Below, piece after piece: positions 5,920 to 13,304 of a stretch of 23,686 bases of DNA; the first letter of the stretch is position 1; every line of letters begins with the position of its first letter. The stretch covers positions 1-23,686 of the forward strand of contig CAZKFA010000030.1 in assembly GCA_964551925.1 (NCBI GenBank), read 5' to 3'. The notes below the pieces were generated by a model. That model was not told where the DNA came from, searched no databases, and saw nothing but the letters and a program-made list of their open reading frames with translations. The stretch comes from CAZKFA01 sp964551925 (GTDB lineage: Bacteria > Cyanobacteriota > Vampirovibrionia > LMEP-6097). The translations under genes were made by a program, and so were the position numbers.

Positions 5920-6678
5920 ACTCTAATTATAGATATAGGTAACTCAAATGTAAAATATCATTATCGTGGTAAGACTTATTATCTATTAGAAGAATTTCTG
6001 CTTTCTTGTTGTGATACTCCGATCCAAGCTCATATTGTTAGTGTTGACCAAGCTAAGACTGTTGCCTTGCTTATTAAATTGCAACAGAGTATAGAATTAC
6101 AGTCAATTGATATCTTTGATCCAGTGACAGCCAAACCTTTGCAGAATGCTTATCCTGAGCTTGGTGCTGATCGCATTGCTAAGGTTTGTGGAGCTTTAAA
6201 GATGTTTTCGGGTCAAGATGTGATTTTGATGGATTTTGGTACGGCAACAACTCTGACTATCTGTACTAAAGATTATAAATTTGTTCGAGGCTTGATCCAT
6301 CTTGGTTTGCATTCTTATATCAACGCAATTAGGAGTCAATGTCCTTCATTGACTAAGTTTGTTACTGATGATTTGTTTCAAGTGGATTGTAGTAAGTCTT
6401 CGGTCCAGCAAGCTATCCTAGAAGCTGCTATTAGAGAGCATCATGCATTGGTGGCTGATGACTTGGGTTATGCTTGTCAATTGTTAGCTAGACCTGTTCC
6501 GAAACGAAGTTTCGGTAAAACAGGTCGCGTAAAAAAGGATAAATCCAGCTTTCGGAATAAGTCTAATGAGACCATTATCACTATTGCCACTGGTGGTTTG
6601 GGCGAGGCTTTTGTTGATAAATTTGATAGATATATCGATAGTGGGATTTTGTTAGAAGCTTTCTTTAAAACTACGTAA
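5902..6678 (+). CDS. coaX: Type III pantothenate kinase with in-frame palindromic insertion
   Basis: The enzyme phosphorylates pantothenate, the first step of coenzyme A synthesis, in the cytoplasm. Family landmarks are DIGNSNVK (11-18, phosphate binding, Asp11), ELGADRIAK (86-94), the DFGTATTLTI box (111-120) and the C-terminal IATGGLGEAF (228-237). The 258-aa length fits the family. Residues about 196-222 form a Lys/Arg-rich insert (RPVPKRSFGKTGR then KKDKSS) where homologues run directly from a helix into the ATGG strand. The DNA coding residues 196-209 is the 41-bp hairpin repeat also found at 18266-18306, so a palindromic element has entered the gene in frame. No Shine-Dalgarno is seen before 5902. 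The start overlaps the Yip1-like gene by 18 bp head to head, and the 3' end overlaps prmC by 8 bp tail to tail. All the ASKHA core motifs are intact, so it is probably functional. Confidence 0.9.
   Translation: MVQQIHTLIIDIGNSNVKYHYRGKTYYLLEEFLLSCCDTPIQAHIVSVDQAKTVALLIKLQQSIELQSIDIFDPVTAKPLQNAYPELGADRIAKVCGALKMFSGQDVILMDFGTATTLTICTKDYKFVRGLIHLGLHSYINAIRSQCPSLTKFVTDDLFQVDCSKSSVQQAILEAAIREHHALVADDLGYACQLLARPVPKRSFGKTGRVKKDKSSFRNKSNETIITIATGGLGEAFVDKFDRYIDSGILLEAFFKTT
5926..5954 (-). promoter_or_regulatory. Sigma-70-type promoter of the Yip1-like gene, inside coaX
   Basis: On the minus strand, TTTACA (5949-5954) and TATAAT (5926-5931) are separated by exactly 17 nt, matching 11 of 12 consensus positions. 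The -10 ends 6 nt before the ATG at 5919. Confidence 0.65.
6488..6528 (+). repeat. 41-bp hairpin repeat, copy 1 (inside coaX)
   Basis: The 41 bases match the reverse complement of 18266-18306 at 38 positions. The fold is nested: GACCTGTT (6491-6498) pairs with AACAGGTC (6519-6526), and CCGAAAC (6499-6505) pairs with GTTTCGG (6509-6515) around a GAA loop, with a 3-nt bulge. It is read in frame as RPVPKRSFGKTGR. Confidence 0.85.
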
Positions 6679-7522
6679 TTAAGATTCTATCTATTCTGCT
6701 GTAATCCTTATAAATAGTAGCTTCTGGGAAGATCTTTAATAGTTGTTCCTCTTGTCCTTGCCCGAATTCAAAAATCATAAAACCATTTTCTTTAATTAGT
6801 CCTTGAGATTGTTTTTTGATATGTTCATAAGGGAAGCCTACTAGAGCATGTTTGGGTTCGTGATGTAATTCTGGAGCGAGCTTAGTGTAATCATCTTCTG
6901 AGATGTAAGGTGGGTTACAAATGATGATATCGAAATAAGGAGGCTTGCCTTTAATGACAGGGATAGCAATTGGTGAGCGGCTACGTTTAAGAAAGGGATC
7001 TAAGTAGTCACCAAGAATAAACTCAATATCAACTTGATGACGTTTTGCATTAATAGCAGCGACATTCAGTGCAGCTTTAGATATATCACTTCCATAAACC
7101 TTAGCCGCTGGTAGAGCGAGTTTGAGGGCAATGGCAATACAGCCAGAACCAGTACAAAGATCAAGTATCGTTGGTTGATAGATTTTGCGAATTTTGATTT
7201 CTGCTAAAGTCCGCTCAATTAATAGTTCAGTTTCAGGTCTTGGGATAAGAACATCATTATTAACAAAGAGCCGTAACCCGTTCCAATAAGATTCTTCAAG
7301 CAAATAGGCTAGAGGGATTCGTTCTTGGTTCCGTTGGTCCCTGATCTGATAGATTTTGTTGAGTTGATTTTGAGTGAGAATGGTTTCGGTATCAGAGATA
7401 ATTTCACTAGTACTAATGTTTAAAATGTTTTGAAGTATTAATTTAGCCTCGGTGCTAGCTTCCTCGGTAGCCAGTGTCTGTTTGAGTTCTTGATAGATCT
7501 CTTGGATTGTTTTAGGGAACAT
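6671..7522 (-). CDS. prmC: Peptide chain release factor N5-glutamine methyltransferase
   Basis: PrmC (HemK) methylates the Gln of the GGQ motif in release factors RF1/RF2 with S-adenosylmethionine. Its 283 aa fit the family. An N-terminal helical domain (1-75) precedes the Rossmann domain with IPRPETE (93-99), DLCTGSGCIAI (121-131), and the substrate-Gln-binding NPPY (203-206), followed by the H-EP--AL-G motif (221-229). Between GDYLDPF and FDIIICNPPY there is a stretch of about 17 extra residues (KRSRSPIAIPVIKGKPP) that most homologues lack. prfA, its usual neighbour, is not here. The gene is convergent with coaX (8-bp overlap). Upstream, copy B of the 20-bp palindrome lies 9 nt before the ATG and carries TATAGT as a possible -10. 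No Shine-Dalgarno is evident. Confidence 0.93.
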   Translation of the reverse strand: MFPKTIQEIYQELKQTLATEEASTEAKLILQNILNISTSEIISDTETILTQNQLNKIYQIRDQRNQERIPLAYLLEESYWNGLRLFVNNDVLIPRPETELLIERTLAEIKIRKIYQPTILDLCTGSGCIAIALKLALPAAKVYGSDISKAALNVAAINAKRHQVDIEFILGDYLDPFLKRSRSPIAIPVIKGKPPYFDIIICNPPYISEDDYTKLAPELHHEPKHALVGFPYEHIKKQSQGLIKENGFMIFEFGQGQEEQLLKIFPEATIYKDYSRIDRILIT

Positions 7523-7531
7523 GGTGGAATT

Positions 7532-7551
7532 TTACTATACGGTGTATAATA
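7532..7551. repeat. 20-bp palindromic repeat, copy B (upstream of prmC)
   Basis: TTACTATACGGTGTATAATA differs from copy A (3842-3861) only in the two central bases. It lies 9 nt upstream of the prmC ATG, in the same orientation relative to the gene as copies A and C, and could overlap the prmC promoter. Confidence 0.6.
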
Positions 7552-7575
7552 AAACATAAATCCTTAATTAGAAAA

Positions 7576-7612
7576 GCCTTTAATAAGGCAAAAGTCTTGT
7601 ATTATTTAATAC
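7576..7612. promoter_or_regulatory. Two short palindromes between prmC and the gene at 7663
   Basis: GCCTT-TAAT-AAGGC (7576-7589) and GTATTA-TT-TAATAC (7599-7612) are small perfect inverted repeats in the divergent intergenic region. The second ends 12 nt before the -35 box of the 7663 gene and could be an operator. No known regulator matches. Confidence 0.3.
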
Positions 7613-7624
7613 GCATCGCAAGTA

Positions 7625-7653
7625 TTGACAAATCTCCTTGCGTGTAATATAAT
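7625..7653 (+). promoter_or_regulatory. Perfect consensus sigma-70 promoter
   Basis: TTGACA (7625-7630), a 17-nt spacer and TATAAT (7648-7653) match the sigma-70 consensus at all 12 positions. The predicted start of transcription is near 7660, 2-3 nt before the ATG at 7663, so the mRNA would be nearly leaderless. Confidence 0.85.
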
Positions 7654-7662
7654 TAAGATAAT

Positions 7663-8826
7663 ATGAGAACAAGAGAACTAACGCAACCGTCTGGACACCA
7701 GAAGCCGCATACAAGCCAATATAAACAAGCTCTTCTCGCTTTAAAATATCTTCAAGGTGGAGATTGGTCGCCAAAGAATCCACCGACAGAGATTGCTCGA
7801 AAGGCTAACGAGATAATCCGTCAGCCAGGAGCTTTAGTACAACTAATGCAACAAGTCTCTGAAAAGAAAACTGAATCTGAGCTCGATTATTTAGCTGTTC
7901 AGCGTGGACATAAGACGCCAAATGGAACTGATCCTTATGCGCGCTTAGTGTCAAGAGCTCTTGCTTTGCCAGACTCTGCTGGTGTCGCAGAAGCCGAACA
8001 ATTATTAACCACAGGATTTGCTGAGATGAAAGCAGGACATCCTAATTTAGAAGAAGCTGCTAATTTCTTAGGGACTGAGTATAAAAAGTTTCGAGAAGAC
8101 CACGGTAACAAAGAAGCACACATTGCTGAACCATGGATTCATTTGGCACATGGTTACAAGAGTTGGCATGAGTTTGATGAAATTCATCGTAATTTAGATC
8201 AAGCAGATTCTACTCTTAGAGCCTCTAGAAATTATTTAGCACACATACGGTCTGACGAAAAAGAGCTGGCAAGGATTAATACTGAAGTAGAGGCAAATAT
8301 TGTTAACAAGCAGCCTAGTTTTAGTGAATTACAAGAAGCCTTTGCTCATGAAGGATTGGAGTTTAATCCAATCTTAGTTATAGGTCGGTATATTCATGAA
8401 GCTAGTCAAGGAGTTCAAGATGAAGATGTTTTAAAATCATGTCGCAAAGCAATGATTGTTACCAGAGCTTTTGGTCTAGAAGACCAGTTCAAAGCTGAAA
8501 TTATAGATCTTGCTAAAGAAGCACATTTGATGAAGGCTAAGGCTGCTGTTGTTAAAGCAGAATCTAAATTAGCTAAATTACAACAAAGATTTGAGCAAGA
8601 TGGTAGGCATCCTGATCCAAGTCCAAATTCTGCTAGAGACGTTTATTTTATTCAGGCTCAACAATTAGAAAAAGATAACCCGGCAGAGGCTCGGGCACTA
8701 TATCTCAAGGCTTATATATTAGATCAATCTTTTTGTAGAGATAGTCGTAGGGATGATATTGTTCAAGCCCTTGCTGATTTGATTGTGACCGAACAGACGG
8801 GTGGACAAGCTGGACAATTGGCTTAA
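7663..8826 (+). CDS. Helical, TPR-like protein of unknown function (387 aa)
   Basis: I do not recognise the family. The protein is soluble, with no signal peptide or membrane segment, and is rich in Ala, Glu, Lys and Gln. It appears all-helical. A helix pair resembling a tetratricopeptide repeat spans residues 325-355 (YFIQAQQLEKDNPAEARALYLKA in part), a coiled-coil-like stretch lies at 288-312, and other helix pairs occur around 105-145 and 155-195. The C-terminal tail is Gly/Gln-rich (TGGQAGQLA). The start at 7663 is the first ATG behind the perfect consensus promoter, only 9 nt after the -10; there is no Shine-Dalgarno and no good later start until residue 62. It is transcribed alone, divergently from prmC and convergently with comM (4-bp overlap). 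The promoter suggests high expression. It is unlikely to be an enzyme, since no catalytic motif is visible; a scaffold role is only a guess. Confidence 0.75.
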   Translation: MRTRELTQPSGHQKPHTSQYKQALLALKYLQGGDWSPKNPPTEIARKANEIIRQPGALVQLMQQVSEKKTESELDYLAVQRGHKTPNGTDPYARLVSRALALPDSAGVAEAEQLLTTGFAEMKAGHPNLEEAANFLGTEYKKFREDHGNKEAHIAEPWIHLAHGYKSWHEFDEIHRNLDQADSTLRASRNYLAHIRSDEKELARINTEVEANIVNKQPSFSELQEAFAHEGLEFNPILVIGRYIHEASQGVQDEDVLKSCRKAMIVTRAFGLEDQFKAEIIDLAKEAHLMKAKAAVVKAESKLAKLQQRFEQDGRHPDPSPNSARDVYFIQAQQLEKDNPAEARALYLKAYILDQSFCRDSRRDDIVQALADLIVTEQTGGQAGQLA

Positions 8827-10355
8827 TTTTTCTTATATCTTGTCCAGTCTACAGATCTAAATTGCAGAGCTTCTAATAAATGTTCTTCTTGTATCTTGGT
8901 GGACTTGTCCAGAGCGGCGATTGTTTGTGCTAGGCGTTGAATTTTGTTATAGGATCTAGCTGATAAGTCTAGCTTTGAGATTGAGTCATTGATTAGCTTC
9001 TGGCTATTAATCGTCAATTTAAATTGATCTTGATTCTCTGCTATAAATTCTTGTGTTTGAGTTGTGCGCTGCCTTATTTCTGTACTGATTTTGTTTTGTT
9101 TGTGACTGAGCATTAATATCTCATCTGGGCTTAAGCGATTAAGTTCTAGGTGTATATCGATACGATCTAATAAAGGACCGGATAATTTAGCAATATAATT
9201 ATTGATTTGATGAGGAGTGCAAGTGCAGCTCTTCTCTAAATCGCCCAGATAGCCACAGGGACAGGGATTGCAAGCTGCGATGAGAATGAAGTCAGCTGGA
9301 TAAGTTAAGCTCTGTTGGATACGATTAATAGTGATGCTTTTGTTTTCTAGGATTTGCCTAAGCTGCTCTATAGTGTGTTTGTTGAATTCTGTTAGCTCAT
9401 CCAGAAATAATACTCCGTGATGAGCTAAGCTTACTTCGCCTGGTTTGGCATTAGCACCACCACCGACCAAAGAGATAGCACTAGCACTATGATGTGGAGC
9501 ACGTATTGGACTATTAACCATAATAGGTTCTTTGAGTAGTCCGCAGATGCTATAAATCTTAGTCAGTTCCAAAGCCTTATCAATATTGAGTTGTGGCAGT
9601 AGATCTGGGAAGCGAGCCGCGAGCATAGATTTGCCGCAACCCGGTGGTCCTATCATAAGTAGATGATGTTTGCCTGCTGCTGCTATCTCTAGCCCGCGCT
9701 TAGCGAAGCTTTGACCTACTACATCGCTGAGATCTGTCGTATTTGTTTTGTTTTTATAAAACTTCTGTGGGTTTATTTTTTTGATTTTGTATAACTCTAA
9801 TTGATCATTTTTCAGATTTGGTTTTTGATGAAGAAGTTCGATCAAAATTTTGACTTCAGCGAGGTTGCGTACTTGATAGATTTCTTTGTCCGTTGATAGA
9901 GTAACTAAACTTGCCTCATCATAATTACCTGCTGGTACGATGAGGTATTGTATTGGATTGGAGCAGGCTGCTAGAGCCAATGCTAGTAATCCTGTGATAG
10001 GTTTGATTTCGCCAGTTAATGAAAGCTCACCAAGAAAACAAAAATTCTCTAAAAACTTTGCTTCAACTTTTATATATTCAAAATTAATCATTAGAGCAGA
10101 AGCAATTGCTAAATCTAATTGCACGCCTTCTTTGCGGATATGAGCTGGACTAAGATTGACTATAATACGTTGCGGGGCTAATTCATAATTACTAGCACGC
10201 ATGGCAACGTTGATGCGCTCTTTGGCTTCGCTAATTGATTTATCTACCAGTCCCACTATGCCAAAATATGGCACGCCAGAATGGACATCTACCTCAACGC
10301 CGATCATGTTAGCTTCTATGCCTTTGAGCGTTGCGGTATAGGTTTTGCAGTACAT
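8823..10355 (-). CDS. comM: YifB/ComM-family Mg-chelatase-like AAA+ ATPase
   Basis: ComM is a hexameric AAA+ helicase that drives branch migration during natural transformation, and the family (YifB) is broadly conserved. The 510-aa length is normal. The N-terminal ChlI-type domain (GVPYFGIVGLVD, residues 27-38) is followed by the AAA+ core: Walker A GPPGCGKS (236-243), the RAPHHSAS motif (285-292), Walker B VLFLDE (315-320), and a C-terminal lid with LLDRIDIH (395-402). The cysteine cluster ACNPCPCGYLG (361-371) to CTCT (377-380) is the usual zinc-binding insertion. Presence of a comM gene hints at DNA uptake ability but does not prove it; no other competence genes are in view. It is divergent from purA (73 nt between) and overlaps the 7663 gene by 4 bp at the 3' ends. 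No Shine-Dalgarno precedes the ATG. Confidence 0.93.
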   Translation of the reverse strand: MYCKTYTATLKGIEANMIGVEVDVHSGVPYFGIVGLVDKSISEAKERINVAMRASNYELAPQRIIVNLSPAHIRKEGVQLDLAIASALMINFEYIKVEAKFLENFCFLGELSLTGEIKPITGLLALALAACSNPIQYLIVPAGNYDEASLVTLSTDKEIYQVRNLAEVKILIELLHQKPNLKNDQLELYKIKKINPQKFYKNKTNTTDLSDVVGQSFAKRGLEIAAAGKHHLLMIGPPGCGKSMLAARFPDLLPQLNIDKALELTKIYSICGLLKEPIMVNSPIRAPHHSASAISLVGGGANAKPGEVSLAHHGVLFLDELTEFNKHTIEQLRQILENKSITINRIQQSLTYPADFILIAACNPCPCGYLGDLEKSCTCTPHQINNYIAKLSGPLLDRIDIHLELNRLSPDEILMLSHKQNKISTEIRQRTTQTQEFIAENQDQFKLTINSQKLINDSISKLDLSARSYNKIQRLAQTIAALDKSTKIQEEHLLEALQFRSVDWTRYKKN

Positions 10356-10388
10356 GGATATATAGTTAGCACTGATTAGATCCTGTTT

Positions 10389-10439
10389 AGGAGGGTCGTT
10401 TGGTAACTGGCGTGCTAATATTATCTCGATGGCAAATTT
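10389..10439 (+). other. Strong Shine-Dalgarno with possible 13-codon leader ORF before purA
   Basis: AGGAGGG (10389-10395) is a near-perfect Shine-Dalgarno but lies 33 nt before the purA ATG, too far to serve it. A TTG codon at 10400 opens a 13-codon frame (LVTGVLILSRWQI) ending in TAG after it has passed the purA start in another frame. This could be a leader peptide or a chance match. Confidence 0.2.
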
Positions 10440-11748
10440 AGTAATAGTTGGAGCGCAGTGGGGTGATGAAGGTAAGGCTAAAGTTGTAGATCTTCTTGCT
10501 CAAGATGTTGATTTGATAGTGCGCTATCAAGGCGGCAGCAATGCTGGTCATACGGTTACCGTTGCTGATAAGAAATATAAATTCCATCTTATTCCTTCTG
10601 GTATTTTACATCCAGGTAAAACTTGTATCATTGGCTCTGGTACTGTAATTGATCCAAAAGTTCTACTGCAAGAGATACGTGAACTGAAGGCACAAGGACT
10701 TGATTTGTCTAAACTTTTTATTAGTGCTTTAGCACATGTGACTTTGCCTTATCACATTGCTTTAGATAGAGCTCGCGAAGAGCGTTTGGGCAAGAATAAG
10801 ATAGGCACTACTTGTCGCGGCATTGGTCCAACTTACGAAGACAAAATCTCCAGACAAGGATTACGTTTCACTGACTTACTTAATCGTGATGTTCTCAAAG
10901 CTAGGCTAGAACCTATTCTTAATGAGAAAAATAATATATTATCTACTGTATACAAACAAGAAGTTTTAGATTTAGATACAGTTGTTGCAGAATATTATAA
11001 TTATGGTCAAGAATTAGCTGCTCATATCTGCGACACCGGAGCGATAATTTGGCAAGCGTACAAAGATGGTCACAATATTTTATTTGAAGGTGCGCAAGGT
11101 ACTTTATTAGATGTTGATCATGGTACCTATCCTTATGTTACTAGTTCTAATCCAGTTGCAGCAAACGCTTGCATCGGCTCAGGAGTAGGACCTAAAGTTA
11201 TTGATAAAGTAATCGGTATCGCCAAAGCCTTCACCACTAGAGTTGGTGAAGGCCCCTTCCCGACTGAGATTGATGATAAGTATGCACAAGTGCTTAGGCA
11301 AGAAGGCAAGCCTTGGGCTGAAGTAGGGACTACTACAGGTCGCGCACGTCGCGTTGGTTGGTTTGATGCAGTACTTATGCGTTACGCTGTGCGTGTTAAT
11401 GGATTAGATGCTATTGCACTCACCAAGCTAGATGTATTTGATGAACTTGATAAGATTTATATTTGTAACGCTTACCGCGACAAGCGTGATGGAACTATCT
11501 ACAGAGACCTGCCATTTGAAGCAAACATTCTTAATCATATAGAACCTATTTATGAAGAGTTAGAATCTTGGAGCAGTGCTGGTAAATCCTTATCCCAAGC
11601 ACGTTCTGTCGATGATCTACCAAAACAAGCCTTAGCTTATATTAGATATATTGAAGCGGCGCTTGAAATACCAATAGAGTTGATAGGAGTCGGACCGAAT
11701 AGAGAGCAGATTATTATTAAGTCTCAGGTATCGCAACTGGTCAATTAA
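10429..11748 (+). CDS. purA: Adenylosuccinate synthetase
   Basis: PurA joins IMP and aspartate using GTP to make adenylosuccinate, the first committed step to AMP, in the cytoplasm. The 439-aa length is standard. Visible motifs are QWGDEGKAK (10-18, GTP phosphate binding with catalytic Asp13), YQGGSNAGHTV (33-43, catalytic His41), HLIPSGIL (53-60), CRGIGPTYEDK, the SSNPVA segment, TTTGRARRVGWFD (IMP/aspartate loop) and a C-terminal TKLDVFDEL guanine-binding stretch. Most homologues have Gly at the position of Ala17 in GDEGKGK; the change is conservative but worth noting. The ATG at 10429 begins MANLVIVGAQ, as in the family. Its own Shine-Dalgarno is absent; TAATAT (10416-10421) ends 7 nt before the ATG. 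The gene is divergent from comM and convergent with the ATPase gene. Confidence 0.96.
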   Translation: MANLVIVGAQWGDEGKAKVVDLLAQDVDLIVRYQGGSNAGHTVTVADKKYKFHLIPSGILHPGKTCIIGSGTVIDPKVLLQEIRELKAQGLDLSKLFISALAHVTLPYHIALDRAREERLGKNKIGTTCRGIGPTYEDKISRQGLRFTDLLNRDVLKARLEPILNEKNNILSTVYKQEVLDLDTVVAEYYNYGQELAAHICDTGAIIWQAYKDGHNILFEGAQGTLLDVDHGTYPYVTSSNPVAANACIGSGVGPKVIDKVIGIAKAFTTRVGEGPFPTEIDDKYAQVLRQEGKPWAEVGTTTGRARRVGWFDAVLMRYAVRVNGLDAIALTKLDVFDELDKIYICNAYRDKRDGTIYRDLPFEANILNHIEPIYEELESWSSAGKSLSQARSVDDLPKQALAYIRYIEAALEIPIELIGVGPNREQIIIKSQVSQLVN

Positions 11749-11778
11749 ATTACTGCACCTTAAATTCAACAGCAGTAC

Positions 11779-13131
11779 TTACCGCAGAAGAACCTCAAAC
11801 ACTTTCGGCATCAAATACAAAGGGACCTTATAAAAACCTTCTTCTTTATTAATTTTGAGAAGATTAGCACTTAATAAAACTTTATATTTAGGTTTATATT
11901 TATCTACGTAAGATTTAAGGCTCTTAGATTTGGTTACCCAGCCAGATTTAACCTCAAACGGTACCACACCACGAGCGGCTCCAAAATCATAGACAAACTC
12001 AATCTCTGCGATACCTTCACTCCAAGCATAAAATCTCCCATGATCATTATCAAGGCGTTTTAATTCTTGAGCAATAAAATTCTCCATAAAAAATCCCTGA
12101 TATGTTCCAAAACCATATTCTAAAAGAGTCTTAGGATCTATATCTATCATCATGCCAAGCATGCCAATATCAAACATAAAAAGCTTAAACAAATTTTCTT
12201 TAATGTTAGTTTTAATAGGCTTAGATATATGATCCAGAAGAGGCACTTTAATTGCCAATCCAGCTTTAAGTAACCAATCAAAAGCATGCACTAAGTGATT
12301 ATAAGAATGTAGTCCTGGAACCACATCTTTAAACCTAAATCGTTTACTGCTGCTATTCTGTGTTTTAGATAGTTGATTTGGTATATCACGCCAAATCCTT
12401 TCTATATGCAGAGCATTAGTCTTACCTGCATGTTTACTAATATCTGCCAGATATGAGTCAAATATTTCTTTTTGCGTGTTACGAACTAACTCGCAAGCCA
12501 TGAAAAGTTCATGCTGAGCTGATTTAAAACCTTTGACCACTTCAGGTAGCCCACCTGTAATTAAATACAGCTTAAACTTAGTCCATAGATATTCATGGAT
12601 AGAAGCTAGTAATTTCTCTGTTTCATATAAACAAAACTCTTGTAAAAACTGAGACCCAAGCTCATCATCTATAGCCCATAAAAATTCTTCAAAGTCCATT
12701 GGAAACAAATGAAGATACTCAACCTTACCAACTGGGAATGGAGAAGAGCCAAGTTCAAGCCCAAGTAAAGAACCAGCTGAACACAAATGTAACTCAGGCA
12801 TAGCTTCAGAAAAATATTTAAGACTAGTAAGCGCTTTAGGACAACTTTGTATTTCATCGAAGATCACTAGGTCTTCCTGGATATTAATTCGAGTTCCTAA
12901 TTTAAAACTAAGTGAAGTAATGATTTCTTTAGGCTCTAAATTAGCAGTAAAAATTTCTTGTAAATCTTCCCTGCGCTCAAAATTACAATAATGATAACGA
13001 GGGAAATATTTCTTACCAAATTCTTCAAGTGCATAAGTTTTACCAACTTGCCTGGTCCCTTTAAGAATAAGCGGTTTCCTTCCTCGCTTACTTTTCCATT
13101 TATTAAGACTATCAAGGATTTTACGCTTCAT
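11779..13131 (-). CDS. AAA_14/DUF4143 ATPase
   Basis: The protein is a P-loop ATPase of the AAA_14 plus DUF4143 architecture, common in patchy distribution in bacteria and archaea; its job is not established. Residues 21-32 (LILKGTRQVGKT) hold the Walker A, LVIFDEIQ (88-95) the Walker B, and LCSAGSLLG (116-124) a sensor-like strand. They are followed by the family signature with PVGKVEYLHLFPMDFEEFL (133-151). The C-terminal half contains the DUF4143 region with VVPFEVKSG (near 395), which resembles a PD-(D/E)xK-like E-x-K core. The length of 450 aa is usual. It lies alone between purA (convergent, 30 nt) and fliQ (same direction, 173 nt), so it reads like an accessory gene. TATGAT (13140-13145) ends 8 nt before the ATG and there is no Shine-Dalgarno. 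A toxin-antitoxin or defence role is sometimes proposed for such genes, but nothing here supports a choice. Confidence 0.88.
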   Translation of the reverse strand: MKRKILDSLNKWKSKRGRKPLILKGTRQVGKTYALEEFGKKYFPRYHYCNFERREDLQEIFTANLEPKEIITSLSFKLGTRINIQEDLVIFDEIQSCPKALTSLKYFSEAMPELHLCSAGSLLGLELGSSPFPVGKVEYLHLFPMDFEEFLWAIDDELGSQFLQEFCLYETEKLLASIHEYLWTKFKLYLITGGLPEVVKGFKSAQHELFMACELVRNTQKEIFDSYLADISKHAGKTNALHIERIWRDIPNQLSKTQNSSSKRFRFKDVVPGLHSYNHLVHAFDWLLKAGLAIKVPLLDHISKPIKTNIKENLFKLFMFDIGMLGMMIDIDPKTLLEYGFGTYQGFFMENFIAQELKRLDNDHGRFYAWSEGIAEIEFVYDFGAARGVVPFEVKSGWVTKSKSLKSYVDKYKPKYKVLLSANLLKINKEEGFYKVPLYLMPKVFEVLLR

Positions 13132-13220
13132 TTATATTTATCATACCAAAAACATAAAGATTATTCACCTTTTATGTATGAATAAAGTAAATAGCTCTTA
13201 AATACGAGACTTTTATGCCA

Positions 13221-13256
13221 GATTTTCTACTTTTTCATACGTAAAAGTAGAGAATC
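13221..13256. repeat. 14-bp-arm hairpin between fliQ and the ATPase gene
   Basis: The arms at 13221-13234 and 13243-13256 (cores TCTACTTTT and AAAAGTAGA) are inverted with one mismatch in 14, around an 8-nt loop. It lies 48 nt after the fliQ stop and 90 nt before the ATPase start. It may end the fliPQ transcript, but there is no T tract on that strand, so an operator or RNA structure is equally possible. The rest of 13132-13304 is AT-rich, with only a weak CATAAA/TTTATG inverted pair near 13150-13175. Confidence 0.55.
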
Positions 13257-13304
13257 TACTATATTTTTGTACATATATAAATATCTATTTTATTGAGCTA
13301 GTAA

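Noticed and set aside
11752..11778. TACTGC/GCAGTA inverted pair after purA as a terminator
   Set aside because: The 6-bp stem with a 16-nt loop and no T tract is too weak.
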